Source: Taiwanofungus camphoratus (lineage: Eukaryota > Basidiomycota > Agaricomycetes > Polyporales > Taiwanofungaceae). Taken from it: a stretch of 64,000 nucleotides of DNA. Under the pieces are notes generated by a model. That model searched no databases. It saw only the letters and a program-made list of their open reading frames with translations, and was not told where the DNA came from. The DNA is taken from the NCBI GenBank assembly GCA_003999685.1, contig CP021233.1:1240001-1304000 (forward strand), read 5' to 3'. This document shows, one piece after another, positions 19,853 to 32,187 of the stretch (position 1 is the stretch's first letter; the number at the start of each line of letters is the position of its first letter). A program made the translations under genes and the position numbers.

Positions 19853-20792
19853 ATATAACATTGAGTCCATGTGATTTTTGGCTGCAATGATGGTTTCAAG
19901 AGTGAACATCATCAGAAACATGAGAACAGAGTTACCATTGTTATCTTGTCATGAGAGGACATGTGTACAGCATGCCCTCAGTTAGACTTATCTGAGTGGC
20001 TAAGATGCAAACACATGCCATATCCTGTGCAGTCAGGATAGCCCTGCTGACTTGCCCTTGCTTGAGGACATGCATCCAGCCTTGAGGTCACCAAGCAACT
20101 TCGAGCACAATGTGTAGACTCAGCAACACAATGATGTATGTCCAACAACCTACAAAACATTCATACAGCCTGAACAGACTGTGCATTGCTGTTCCGATTT
20201 GATGCTCCAGAGTTAAACTACACACGATGCGTTCACGGTGGAATCCGGAGGCTGCGCGTGAGAACCGATGGCAAGCAGATGGACATGACATATCTGTGCG
20301 AGCTCCACGAGGGAATCACTGAACTGTGTCGCCGATTTCCCGTACTCGACGCACGATACCCATTCTCTATGCACCATCGAGAATCGCCTCAGCTCCTGCA
20401 ATGAAGATGCATATCCACTGCAGGATCAGCCCTCTCCGACGGACTATCTCGGTGTAACTAGCAATACGACCAAAGGTGTGTTTGCTATGCGAACCTTTAC
20501 TAACTGATTGACAAACTACTCGTGAACTGCATGCTTCAACGACAGGACGGCTGGCTATCGATCACCACGAGATAGGCAAGTTTATGATGTAGATGCAGCT
20601 GTGTAACAGACAGGTAGGAAGCACTTGCGATAAATGTATGCTCCGATTTTGCATGTGCAGATTATATATTGGATGTCTACCCCTTCGTAAAATATAGACA
20701 AGCCAAGCGTATAGGATAATAATTTAGTGCGGCGCAGTACCTCAGGCCGTCATCATCCCCGCAGCGCCCCCTCCATGAGCCATACTCGTCCC
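19853..20792. other. intergenic
   Basis: Composition changes from CpG-poor to ordinary near 20,090-20,200. Short open frames on both strands have no recognisable protein. Confidence 0.5.
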
Positions 20793-22161
20793 TCAATGTG
20801 CTACACCAGCTCCTAGTCGCGTTGTTTTCGTAACTGTCGTCACGGTCGTCACGGTGGTCGTTGTCGCCGTGCGTGTCGTCGTAACGAAATCGCTACTCTC
20901 AGAGATTATAACTGTCTCCGAGACCACAGGCTGGAAAGCACTCCGAGCAACTTTTTCCTCCTGATCTTGCGCCGGCGCGCATCGAGTGAACCTCCATAGT
21001 TGACAGCACTCCCCCGGCTTTGCCTTCATGAGTTGCACCTGTGCAACCGACGCATTATCAACCCCAGGTTAGTCAAGCTACCAATTGCGACGGACCTTTG
21101 TACCGGGGACGCTGCTCCCCCAGTCAGCCAAGTCAATCACGTAGTCCGTATTGGGCCATGATATGCTAAAAGTCGCCCATGAGCGTTGGTAGGGTCAAAT
21201 ATACCGTATCACTCACCGCAGGGTACCCTCACATTCATCCGGCTCAATATTCCAGCTCGCAGGGAAGGGGCTCGCAATGATCGCCGCGTGTTCACACAGG
21301 CTCGAATCGATGGTCAAGTAAAGCCCGCACATCGAGGGGCATGCACTCCGAATAGCGTAGCCGCGCCCACTGGGTATGAACTCCCACTGTTGATAAGAAC
21401 CATAAGCCCGCAAAAAACATAACAGATTACCCAAGATAGCATACCTGCTGATTTTGCCCCATGTGTACAGGAAAACCAATGAGGGCTCTCTGGTTCGCAC
21501 CAGAGAGGTCGAGTGCAGTTCCACTTTTGGCATTGAGGAGGACATATGTGCCTGGACTCCACGTATGATGAAGTTTCACTTGCTCATCGCAATGAGTGTC
21601 GTGGTCGTGGTTACAATGAGCATCACTATGGGCATCGATGACATCCTCATGTCCGTGGTGAGCATCGTTACTGGCATGGTGTGCGTCGTTGTCTTGATGA
21701 GCCTCAACCTCGTCTGCCAAAGGGTGATTGGGCTCAGCCTCGTCACGACTATTGGTAATGAGTCCAGCCTCCAGATCATTCAAATTAGCACTGCCACGCC
21801 GCGTGTCTGCAACGACAGCAATTTGTTGTGCTTCCATCTCCTCGGTTCTAGGAATTGGCCGAGGGGTCTCCACGCCGCTAGCGTCACCATGGGCAGCCTC
21901 CTTGTCGTTCTTGCGGCTATCATTGGACGCAAATGCAGATTCCAAATCCCCCAACCTCCCGCCGTCGTCTTGTACATCTATTTGCACTGTGTAGCTGACA
22001 GGATCGCTCTGGAGTCGTGGAAGGCCTTGTTCTTCAGTGTTCGGTACCGCCGGCGGTGCCTCGGATCCGGGCATATGGGGCGTGGAAGATGTAGTAGAAG
22101 ACCTGCTAACCGGAGCGGGCTTGCGTCTTGGCGAGCTTTGAGTGCTTTGAGTGTTGCCCAT
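20793..22161 (-). CDS. Ricin-B-type lectin domain protein with N-myristoylation signal
   Basis: Four exons on the minus strand (22161-21445, 21386-21217, 21165-21096, 21038-20793) total 1,203 nt, 400 residues. The chosen start gives MGNTQS, which fits the N-myristoylation pattern MGxxx[S/T]; an upstream ATG at 22305 is possible. Residues ~1-190 are low-complexity, followed by a His/Asp-rich stretch (about 190-235, many HH and HD pairs). The beta-trefoil lectin domain follows: PGTYVLLNAKSGTALDLSG, a QQW motif, DYVIDLADWG, and CQLWRF near residue 330. The last 70 residues are Thr/Val-rich. Family members bind glycans. It has only the carbohydrate-binding type of domain and no ribosome-inactivating chain. 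A membrane-anchored, metal-binding role is inference. Confidence 0.75.
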
Positions 22162-23059
22162 AGTGCTAGATACTGTCGTAGACTCGGAGGTAGAGCGTGC
22201 TGTTGAGAAACTGGGTGAACTTGCAACTTTGTCAGAGTGTCTATGCCGCCTTCTTATGCTGGCGAGGAGGGGACTGGACAACATGTAGCAATGCTGCAGG
22301 ACCATGCATTCTGGTAGCTCATTTGAGTAGTCATTCCTTGTGCGTAGATCCGCACGTCTATGCGCATGTCTCCCATGAGGTGAAAGTCCCGCTCCACACG
22401 GAAAGGCGTAGGATCTGACACGCTTCCAGTACAGATGAGATACATGCTCACCGAGCTACCGATATGCGTTGTGCCAACCAAAGACGTGACGGAATCGTAA
22501 AGGAGCATGTTAGCCTACACTGAGCCTGCTCATTACTTATCTGTTGGCAAGGCAATCAGTCGTGGCTCATGTATGACATGGCATTGGTTGTCTAGAGCAG
22601 ACCTGCGATGGTACCAGTCTTGCACGACTGTAGCATGACTTACATGTCTCCGGAGAAATCCTCGTTTACGGCGCACCAAGCAAGCGCACTAACAAAGTTA
22701 CAAACAGCAGGCTAGGTTTAACATTAGCAGGTTGTCAAACTTCAGATGTGTCAAAAGTCGAACGGAAAGATTATGTAGCACACCCACCACGCATTTCGCA
22801 AATATCAACTCAAAATTAAATTCTTAAAGATCTTCTGCACTTATGCTAAGCGAGAGTTGTATCTGCCGCCAAGCTAGAGAGTCCAGACCAAAGCTGACGC
22901 ACAAACGCGACAGCGCCCCAGACGTGTGCATTTTCACGTGATGGTTACTCTGTGATCGATTCGCGTAAGTAGCCGTCACGCACAAATCCGGTCCTCGTCT
23001 GCGATTCGAAACGATACCCCAAGCCTGAATTCTTCTCCCATTCACCGACATTTCGTGGG
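22162..23059. other. intergenic, divergent promoter region
   Basis: Separates the lectin gene (minus) from SUMO (plus). No protein recognised in either strand. Confidence 0.6.
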
Positions 23060-23639
23060 ATGGCCGATGAATACGAGGATGTCAAACCCAAAATCAATCT
23101 TGTAATTGTGCATGAGGGTCAAAGTTTGTCTCTAGGCTCAAGCATTTCGACCATCACCATTGACCTACATACTTTTCCGATCGTGTGCTAGGTTGTACTG
23201 TGAAAATTAAGCAGGGAATGACCTTTCAGAAACTTTTTGAGGCAGCAGAAGTGAGCTCGATGTTTGGCGCGTTGCCGTCATGTTTATTGACATGCCACCC
23301 TTCATCATAAAGAAGCGATTTCAGAAAGAGCCAGGTCAACCAACACGTCTCTTTCACAACGCATCTTGCTGATTTACGTCCACGAATATGCTCAGGAACA
23401 TTAAAATTTACTTTCGATGGCCAACGGGTTCAACCACAAATGACGCCGCTAGAGGTGAGTTGTTCTCATTGTTCTTAACCGCTTCTGACTTGCGTTCGCT
23501 CAGCTCGAAATGGAGGACGGAGATACGATCGACGCGCACTTGGCGCAGGTTCGTCATTCATGCTTCCTGCTGTATGTTGATACCAATTTCGTGATACTTG
23601 CAGCAAGGTGGCGGGTATCGTGTATCTCTTACAAGATAG
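23060..23639 (+). CDS. SMT3: SUMO, small ubiquitin-like modifier precursor
   Basis: Six exons, 23060-23123, 23192-23250, 23313-23334, 23396-23454, 23504-23548 and 23604-23639, total 285 nt, 94 residues. The translation follows SUMO throughout: KPKINLVIVHEGQ, VKIKQGMTFQKLFEAAE, KRFQKEPG, LKFTFDGQRVQPQMTPLE and LEMEDGDTIDAHLAQ. It ends QGGG followed by a seven-residue tail that SUMO protease would remove to expose the diglycine for conjugation to lysines of nuclear proteins. Exon 3 is only 22 nt. No single exon is long enough to look like a gene by itself. Confidence 0.93.
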
Positions 23640-24065
23640 GACTTTGGAGTGAGACTGCATCATATTTCTATAATCTCCTACATCGGCCATGTCGTGTATA
23701 ATCTTATTGTTAGTCGTCCTACTTATTATTTCTTGTATACTTCAACGTGTAGAGGAAACCATCTTGAGTCTCGAGTGATGAACACGCCCATGGCCGAGTC
23801 GATTGTCGATCAACACATAAACAGACAATACAGCAAGTACACCGCGCGTCAGACAGTTACTTACTGGCGACCGGCTCGATCGCACTAACAGAAGTGTACT
23901 TACTTGATCTTGGAGCTCATTTGAGCTTGCACCTGGCTTGCTGTCTTGGACTTGTTAGTTTCTCAGGTGGTCGAGTGTACAAGCTGGGGGAGGGGCTTGG
24001 TTTACAATTGCTGGCAGTGACATGGCTTTGAAGCCTCGACGACTCAGGATCAATACACTGTCATC
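23640..24065. other. intergenic
   Basis: 3' region of SUMO and 5' region of ATG22; no other gene seen. Confidence 0.6.
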
Positions 24066-26478
24066 ATGAACAGCACTGGTGCTCACAGTGGAGATCTAGA
24101 GGTTGAAATATACAATGACAAGCAGTATAAACGGCAGTTGCGCGGCTGGCTGAGCTATGCGTTCGCTAGGTAAGCATTGGTACAGAACTTATATGTTGAG
24201 TTTACGACCAATGCGATCTTTGATGCAGTGAAGTGTTTGTGATAGTCTCGTTGACCCTGTTCCTTCCTATATGTCTCGAACAGTTTGCGAGGTACGTTCA
24301 GGTCTGCAGTTCACCTTGCCAGGCAAGTCCGAAGGGCTTCTGCCGGAGTTGTCAACCTCTCGGGATGCTATGGAATTCTTTTGTCACCCTGAGTGGCCAT
24401 GACTGTACCTAGACGTTACCGAAGCAATGCATATATCATGTAACCCATTTGCACCTGAGTGCTGATAAACTTTCGTTGGCAGAGACAATGGATACCTGCT
24501 ACCGGACCGCACGCAACCTTGTACGCCTACCACAGATAACCTCTCCACAAGAGCAAATCCAGAAGAATTGCGTTGTGTAGTCAAGTTCGGCTGGCTATGG
24601 ATAGATAGCGCAAGTTTCAGGTACGTTTTTCTTATAGCGCCTGATTCAATGAATAGCTTGATATACCACGATTATAGTTTATATGTATACTCCATTTCAG
24701 TTGCGTTACAAGCCCTTACTGTTATCTCTATGGGTGGAATCGCAGACCACCGTGGGTACTTCGTTCCTATGTTCGTCTGACTATTGATTCAACAGGCTCT
24801 TTTTTCACCTATCCCAAAGCGTCTCACCGGAAACGCCTCCTTCTGACCTTCGCTGCCTTCGGTGCAGTCTCTGCTATGTTTTTTCTCTTGCTTCCCTCTT
24901 CGTCACCTGTGTGGTTTCTGGCTGCGCCTCTTGCAATTTTTGCGAATGTCGGCTTTGGTGCCTCCGTCGTCGCATTGAACGCATACCTGCCCGCCCTCGC
25001 ACGCGGAGCGCGGGAGGTCGTCGTTGCCCGTTCAACGCTATGGCATCTCACCGATCTTCACATGGGATCTGATAATACAGTCATCCACCCTGGCGATGGA
25101 GCCGAGGACATGAACAGGGACACGCAGTCCGCCGAAGAACCACTGCTCCCTCGTTTCTCACCGGGCGACGCATCGAATGCAGAACTCAGCGCGACCAAGA
25201 CTGTTTACGATACCGCCCTGTCTGCCGCAACGGCACGTATCTCTGGACAAGGCATTGCCCTCGGATATGCAGCGGGGATCACCATGTTACTTCTTGCGCT
25301 GATACCGGTGAGCACTTTGGGTGGCTCGACATTTGCATTGAGGCTAGCAATAGGCCTCAGCGGCGTGTGGTGGGCCCTGTTTTCGCTGCCAGCAGCAGTA
25401 TGGCTACCTGGATCGTCCAGTGCCGTAGCAACGGCTTCGCTGATGGGCGAAGATGTATCTACGGGAGAGAGCCCAGCGACGAAGTGGAGTCCGTGGAGAG
25501 AGATCAAGAATGCTTGGCGAAGGCTTGGTGGTATGCTTCGATGGCAGGAGATTAAGAAGTTGAGGAACACATTTGTGTATCTTGCGGCATGGTTTGTTTT
25601 GTCGGATGGTTCGTATGATCTCTGCTAGCGACTGCCAGCCATCGTACTATCTCTCATCAGTATTTTTTTTCCCCCTCCATCACAGGTTTTACGACGATCA
25701 CTTCAACCGCAATCCTGTTCGGCAAAACCACCTTGCACATGTCACCATTTTCACTCGTCCTGATCGGCGCGCTCACACCTAGTGCGGGCATTCTGGGTTC
25801 ACTCACATGGCCCGCAATCCAGCGGCGTATGCAATGGTCTAACCTTCGAGTGTTGGTTGTACTTGTTGCATTGGCTTCCGCGATACCCGCGTACGGATGT
25901 CTTGGCTTCTTACCCGTCTTTCAGCACAGCGTACGATTTGGGGGGCTGACGACGCAAGGGGAAATGTTCGTTCTCGCCGTGTACTTTGTGAGTAGTGAAT
26001 CCATTTGTTACGCCGGCAACAGCTACCAACAGTGTTACTGATTGTCGTGCTCTATACCCTTCAGGGCGCGGTATATGGTGCTTTTCAGGGATATGCTCGA
26101 GCCTTCTATGCTGAGCTCATCCCCCCTGGTGAAGAGGCCAGATGGTTTGTACTCAATGAGATTTGTGCGCATATCAAGATAATTGATTTTATACTGCTTT
26201 ACAGGTACGGTCTATTCTCTATTACTGACAAGGTGTGTATAGCCTACCGGCTTTGTTATCGATCTACCGCAACATATTCAATACTCTATTTCGCACAGTC
26301 AAGCTCGTTTGTCGGCCCGCTCGTTGTGGGTCTCATTGCGGATACGACAGGCAATATCCGCTATGCATTCTTCTTCCTTGTGTTCATGATCTGGCTTGGG
26401 ATCCCGATCCTTATGAGCGTTGACGTTGAGCGAGGGCGGGAGGATGCAAGAAAGTACACTTATCGTATGTCATGCTAG
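24066..26478 (+). CDS. ATG22: ATG22-like vacuolar amino-acid efflux protein
   Basis: Nine exons (24066-24169, 24229-24291, 24483-24620, 24678-24751, 24796-25608, 25686-25987, 26065-26144, 26205-26232, 26299-26478), 1,782 nt, 593 residues. It opens LRGWLSYAFASEVFVIVSLT, then FLPICLEQFARDNGYLLPD, the family signature. About ten to twelve hydrophobic segments follow, with a loop rich in acidic residues after the fourth (about residues 190-235). In yeast Atg22 releases amino acids from the vacuole after autophagic breakdown. The last exons encode FVGPLVVGLIADTTGN and a final transmembrane stretch. Exon 8 is 28 nt. Confidence 0.9.
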
Positions 26479-27050
26479 TATGAGTTCTAAACTGCCCATT
26501 CAATGGTTGTGACTCTTGAGACCTGATGTTGTCATTTTTTTTTTGCCTCCTGTGTCTATGTTCCTACAATTTATTTGTTTTTGAGATCTGGCTTTGATGT
26601 GTTTCTCTAAGTCATTTGTGAAGATGAGGTTACAGGCTCTTGTTAGCTAGTCAACGAATGATCCTCACTGTATCATTGATACAGAGGGGTACATAAGTCA
26701 ACTTTCAATCCATCCTCACAGTAATGACTAATGTACAGATAGTAATTCCGTACGTGATTACCTTCTCAAGTGCTCACTCGATGACACTCTGCTCTTAGAC
26801 AAGAGCCATGCAAGTCACCGTGATTAATCGGAGTTAGGAATACAACAGAGCAAAACAGATCGCCCCATATCTACAATGGCTGCCATGTAGGAGGTCGGAA
26901 ATAGGAAAGACTCGAAGCAGTCTCGCGAGAACATTGTACTACATATTCAACTTTGACTTCGCCACAAATACCTAATTCGTCTTGTCATTCCACCTACGTC
27001 CAATCCAAGCGCTCAGGGACCCGTAGTTTGAGGAAGAACATGAATATAAC
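26479..27050. other. intergenic between convergent genes
   Basis: 3' flanks of ATG22 and the mitochondrial carrier. A run of T lies near 26537. No gene seen. Confidence 0.6.
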
Positions 27051-28314
27051 TCACAGGTCCAAGAACAGTTTCCACAAAATAGAGAACATCAGTCCCTGGA
27101 GGCCGTTCGCTAATATGCGCGTCTTGAGACCGCGCCCGAACAAACCGCGTAGTCCGTCTGTAGCAATGACTGCCTCGGCGGCCTCGAAGTACCCGACGCG
27201 CGTCTGGTGCACCTGGCGGTACGTCTTGACGACACGTAGCGAGTTCGAGACCGTGTCGGAGATAACGGACGCACAGAAGCCAATGAAAGCTTGGCGAAGC
27301 AGCTTTTCAACAAGCGTTGTCGGTGGCGGGAGGTTCGCATCAAGATAATTATAGGTGCCGAACCACTAGTGGATACAAAGTCAGTTAGTGCAGGTGTTGC
27401 ATGAGGCTGGATATAAGCTGACCGGGTAGTGGCCGACAAAAGTCGCCGCCGCAGTTGCAACAGCGCCATACCATAGGGTGCCTATGCCGTAAGTTTTAAT
27501 CTACAACAGGATGAGGAAGAATACTTCAGCAGAACCCCTGCAGGTATTGGCGTTGTATTTACTCTGGTCTTGAGGATCGGCAAGCCCGCCTTTCCCTCGG
27601 TCTGCATGATTGTCTTAACCGTGTCTACGGGGGTGAGCAGCATCCTGAAGCATGCCGCGGCGAGCGATGCAAAGATAGTCTTGATGAGCGTAGGAAGGCG
27701 CTTCATGAAAGAGTTGCTCTGAAGGAGTGCGAGAATACCCGCATTCGCGGCTGTGTCACCAAAGCGCGAGACGGGACCTTGCACCAACGCCGCAGTAAGG
27801 CCTTGATAGTATCGTGTCCATCCACCATCAGCATAGAGTGTCTTGGTTGCCTGCGTCATGGTAGTGCCATACCGGTACTGGTAGTTCATCACCGTGCGCA
27901 GTGGCATGAGAGTGAAAACTTGCAAGACCATTGCTGTTCACAGATGTAAGATAGACATGCTGGCAATACGAAGGTGGGCAGGTATACCTGCAGCTCCGCT
28001 CAGGCCCCCTCCGAGTGCACTCATCAAAGCTTTTCCCAGGTCGAACTGCACCGTACGCCTCTCAGCTTTCAATTGTGTCTCGCAAGATAGATGCGCACCT
28101 CAACGTCATCAGCATCAATGAATCCTTTGATAAAGAGCCCTATGGCCCCTATGCCCAACAATGTCAGAATGGCCTGCCAACCCGTTACCCACCACTTGCG
28201 CTTCTTCACAGGAGGAGCACCACCAGTCGGGTTCTCTGCATCATATTCAGGATCAACAAGCAGAGGCTGTCGCTCGTCAGCATCGACAACAGCAGGAACG
28301 GCCACGTCAGACAT
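27051..28314 (-). CDS. Mitochondrial carrier family protein
   Basis: Five exons on the minus strand (28314-28099, 28045-27988, 27933-27563, 27500-27423, 27365-27051), 1,038 nt, 345 residues. An unusual N-terminus with an acidic/Pro-rich part and one hydrophobic segment (about residues 45-65) comes before carrier repeats. Repeat features include FTLMPLRTVMNYQYRYG with a degenerate P-x-[DE]-x-x-[KR] motif, ACFRMLLTPVDTVKTIMQTE with a good PVDTVK, and ISDTVSNSLRVVKTYRQ. Such proteins sit in the inner mitochondrial membrane and exchange metabolites; the substrate cannot be read off. Start was placed at MSDVAVPAVV; an upstream in-frame ATG exists at 28413. Confidence 0.85.
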
Positions 28315-28672
28315 GGTGGTAGGGTGCGAAGGCACGAGCGGTGTGCTGTGAACATCTGGGACAGGCTGGTATTTTTGTTGCCTTAGAGGCCATAACAAGC
28401 GATAAGCACGCAAGCTCGAGTGTGTAAGCGCCTACTTAATTTTCTTATCTTATCTACAGAAAAGCATTTTGCACCTGGAACCTGTTTTCTCTTTCATCGT
28501 CGTTACATAAGTGAATTCATACATTGAATCCATGACTACCCGGTCCAGCTGGAAAGGAAGTGCAAGACGAGAGGAAGAAAATACAGTATGGTTCGAGCTG
28601 TCTCAAAAGGTATAGGAGTCTGTCAAAAGCAGAAACTGGTAGGGAACAGGTGCAAGACTAGGCATGAATTAA
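28315..28672. other. intergenic, tandem minus-strand genes
   Basis: Holds the carrier promoter and the TFIIS 3' end. No gene seen. Confidence 0.6.
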
Positions 28673-30204
28673 TTATGAAAACTTCCACCTAGGAAATAGT
28701 CACAGAAGAGTTAGTATCAATGCGGAACGATAAAGCGGACACGACACACCTATTATTACAAACAGTACAGCTGTTAAAGTCATCAAGGGGTCAGTAAGGC
28801 TAGCCAGTGAAGTCTGGTATAGAAGATGCGCACGTTACAAATGTCTGCCAGAGCATCGTGTCAGCATTTACTGGAACATTTATAATTGAAAGGGAGACGT
28901 ACAGTCATCGGTTCGTCAGCACTTCGGGTTTGTGCCTGGCGATAACGACATTTCCTCTGATGTCCAAGTATCAAATAAGCTCACAAGCGCACTGAACTAA
29001 CGTAGACAAACCTGTTTGCAGCGCGAACACTGGAAGGCGTCCGTCTCGGCCTGTACTTCTTCAGCACCGAGAGTTTTAAATAGATTCTCTTGCATGATCT
29101 TATTGTCCGCTGCCTTCCTCTCCTCTGATGCCATTTCCTTCGGGACAAGGGGATGATAAAAAAAGAAATTCCCAAGCACAACGGGGTGAATACCTGACTT
29201 GTCATCTTGCAGAATTTTGAGACTGGAAGATCACCAGCAACTACACTTTCTCGAAGGCCAGGATTGTTTTTGTCCTTGAGATTCACGTACAGCGAGCGGA
29301 TCTTAGACTTATATCCAGGCGTGGTGCCACCTTGGTCCGATAGAACCGTGCTCTCGATGCCTTTTGCTCGGGAGAGGATCTGTTCGCTCGCTGACAGACA
29401 CGAAGTTATTACACTGAGTATCACGTCGAAGGTGATAAGAACTCACGGGCACCAGAGTCAAAAGCGAGAGCATCGTAAACAAGCTCAAGGCATTTATCTC
29501 GTGTCTTGTCACCTATCACCTCGATCTTGACGCCATCACTTTTGGCTGTGCGCATATCTGACTTCGAGCCGCTGCCGCTCGAAGAAATTGTTGGTGTCTG
29601 TGGCGTGGAGGGCGTCGCAGAGGCGGAAGCAGTAGTGGCGGTAGAAGCAGTCGAAGCCTTCCTCATAACTGGGTGGCTCATTAGCACAGGCCTCCTTTAT
29701 AGTCCCCACGGACCTACCGGGTGGCTTGCCATTGGCAGTGGATTGACTGCCTTTGCTTTGTTTCTCGCGCTCGACTTCTGTTTTCCATTTCTTGACGATC
29801 TCTTTGGCGAGATCGGAGACTTCTTTTGTGCTATGTTGGCGCAATTTCCCGACAGCCAAACCCGCTTTGCTCTCCTAAACATATCAAGAGATAATCGGGT
29901 CAACGTCAGCTGTATGTCAATATGCTGAAGCGTGATGTGTGGGCAAATGGAATGAGCGCCATACCCTGAGGATAGCCTCGGTGATCTTCGCCTCCTGCTT
30001 GAGCGTCTTCAGGATACCTACAACTTCCTATAGACCATGGCATCCCCACGATCACCCAAAAGGCAACAGAATCAAGTCAGCAAGCCGAAATAAACCGGGA
30101 GTGACGGGGAGGCACTAGGGAAAGATTACTATTGTACATACCTCGTCAGTCGATGCATTATGCAGGGATTTGACAAGTGACTTGAGCTCTGCCGCAGCCG
30201 ACAT
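28673..30204 (-). CDS. DST1: Transcription elongation factor TFIIS
   Basis: Ten exons on the minus strand (30204-30142, 30027-29965, 29874-29718, 29668-29447, 29390-29194, 29137-29012, 28956-28903, 28844-28834, 28770-28750, 28688-28673), 930 nt, 309 residues. N-terminal LW/TFS2N domain (LKSLVKSLHNASTDE ... LAKEIVKKWK), Ser/Thr/Pro linker, central domain (RDKCLELVYDALAFDSGAPS ... IRSLYVNLKDKNNPGLRESV), then the zinc ribbon with QCSRCKQRKCRYRQAQTRSA, the catalytic-loop acidic pair DE, and CTVCNNRWKFS. It stimulates RNA cleavage by backtracked RNA polymerase II. The zinc ribbon is spread over five exons, three of them 11, 21 and 16 nt, all needed for the last Cys pair. Confidence 0.95.
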
Positions 30205-30556
30205 GCTCTCTGTCTACTTCTTCGCTATGCTACGTTTACAAGGTACAGAATGGTAACGAATCCTCCTCTACTTAGATATCCGGTAGCGACGGAGCAGTGT
30301 TGAGTCCTAGCCTGTCGACGACGCTGGTGATAACGATGCACACGACTCAGCGACAAAGGTTGACTTAGGTCAGCAAACAGTTGCAAATAGCCATGCTCGT
30401 CGAGCGGCATTCCCAAAGGCCTCTTGCACAACGTCTACCGTATATTTGCACTGTTCAGTATCGCTGCTCTTTTGAGACCTGTGTTCAAGCGTGCTTGACT
30501 GCCTGGAATTTATCTACGAAAACACGGCTAGTACGACTAGCCACGAAGGTCTTGCT
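30205..30556. promoter_or_regulatory. Divergent promoter of TFIIS and PRP46
   Basis: 352 bp between two genes read outward. No clear TATA box; it probably drives both housekeeping genes. Confidence 0.5.
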
Positions 30557-32187
30557 ATGTCTACCTCGACACTCCCTCCATTAAACCCTCTCCTGAAAGT
30601 ATGTGGAAAACGAACACGGGATATATTCGCGTCATGTCCAGATGATAGTATGCAAGAGGAGGAGAAAAGGTCTAGCCTGTCGTGAGCCCATGGTAATGCC
30701 GCGACTGACGGATATCAATCTTCAGTGCTCGCATACGGTTGTCTGTCAAAATAAACGATGAATTCAAAGATGTGAGAGAACTCCCCGCACCGCTATCGGC
30801 ACAACAAGGACCAGTTGGCCCGTCCCGACCCAAGGAGCAACGGAAGGCTATCACTGCAGGGAGTACGTCTACGTAGGTTTCATTTGTATGCGACATCTCA
30901 TGTTGGTGTACAGCTTCGACGGATACAAGCCATATAATTGCAACCATCGACAACAAACCCATTCCCCAGCCATCTACATTCACCTCCAGCAATCTGTCTA
31001 AAGCTCTCCAATTACACAAAACGACACGCACGATCAAACCGACATATCATCCACCATGGAAGCTCATGCGCGTCATTTCTGGTCACTTGGGCTGGGTACG
31101 CAGTGTAGCGGTGGAACCTGGAAATAAGTGGTTTGCAACGGGGGCAGGTGACCGGGTAATCAAGATTTGGGACTTGGCGTCTGGAGAACTCAAGCTGTCA
31201 TTAACGGGTCATATATCGACTGTGCGGGGGCTGGCAGTGTCCCCTCGGCATCCATACATTTTCTCCTGCGGAGAAGATAAGGTACGGTATACGTGATTCA
31301 GGTTGGATAAACAGTCAATTGATGCGTCGGTGCGTGTAGATGGTCAAGTGTTGGGATCTAGAAGCAAACAAGGTAATCCGGCATTACCACGGGCACCTGT
31401 CTGGCGTGTATGCATTGTCACTGCATCCAACTCTCGATATCCTCGTGACGGCAGGACGAGATGCCTCAGCGCGTGTGTGGGATATGCGGACGAAAGCGCA
31501 GATCCATGTGCTTTCCGGACATACTGCCACAGTAGGTGATGTGAAATGTCAAGAATCAGACCCACAAGTCATCACAGGCAGTATGGACTCAACAGTACGG
31601 TCCGTGCTATTCTTCTCATTCTATATCTACCTCTGCTAAGGGGCTCCGTCAGGTTATGGGATTTGGCAGCGGGCAAGACGATGGTCACGCTGACACATCA
31701 TAAAAAGTCTGTTCGAGCGTTGGCCGTTCATCCTACAGAATATTCCTTTGCCTCCGCTTCAGCAGGTGGCAACAACATCAAAAAATGGAAGTGTCCGGAA
31801 GGGACATTCGTCTTCAACTTCAGCGGGCACAACGCTATCATCAACACTCTGTCCGTCAATTCAGAAGGAGTGTTTTTCTCGGGCGGTAAGAGCGTTATTG
31901 CACGTCTGTCGAACTTTTCACTCATGTAATTTTAAGGCGACAATGGCACGCTTACGTTGTGGGATTACAACACTGGCACAGCATTCCAGAATATGGACGA
32001 CATTCCGCAACCGGGCTCGCTCGAAGCCGAAGCAGGCGTGTTCTGTTCGACTTTTGATGTAACCGGAACCCGGCTTATCACTGGTGGGGCGGACAAGACA
32101 ATCAAGGTATGTCCGTTGTCAGTACTCGCGATGTGTCTGACCTGAGACCCAATTTACTTACAGATATATGCGGAACAATCACAGTAG
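30557..32187 (+). CDS. PRP46: Pre-mRNA splicing WD40 factor PRP46/PLRG1
   Basis: Seven exons (30557-30669, 30726-30862, 30914-31281, 31340-31599, 31653-31885, 31937-32106, 32164-32187), 1,305 nt, 434 residues. After a short N-terminal part ([24 protein letters not shown]) comes [20 protein letters not shown], then seven WD40 repeats with [63 protein letters not shown] and [11 protein letters not shown]. It is a core component of the Prp19 (NTC) complex in the active spliceosome. The C-terminus ends IYAEQSQ and is shorter than in human PLRG1, which has about 25 more residues with a basic end. Its 3' end was duplicated to 3.7/17.0 kb. Confidence 0.95.

Noticed and set aside
20793-22161. Ricin-like toxin
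   Set aside because: Only the lectin-type domain is present; no catalytic ribosome-inactivating chain is encoded.
21454-22206. 250-codon plus-strand ORF
   Set aside because: Antisense of lectin exon 1; the hydrophobic text reflects the reversed His/Asp-rich codons.
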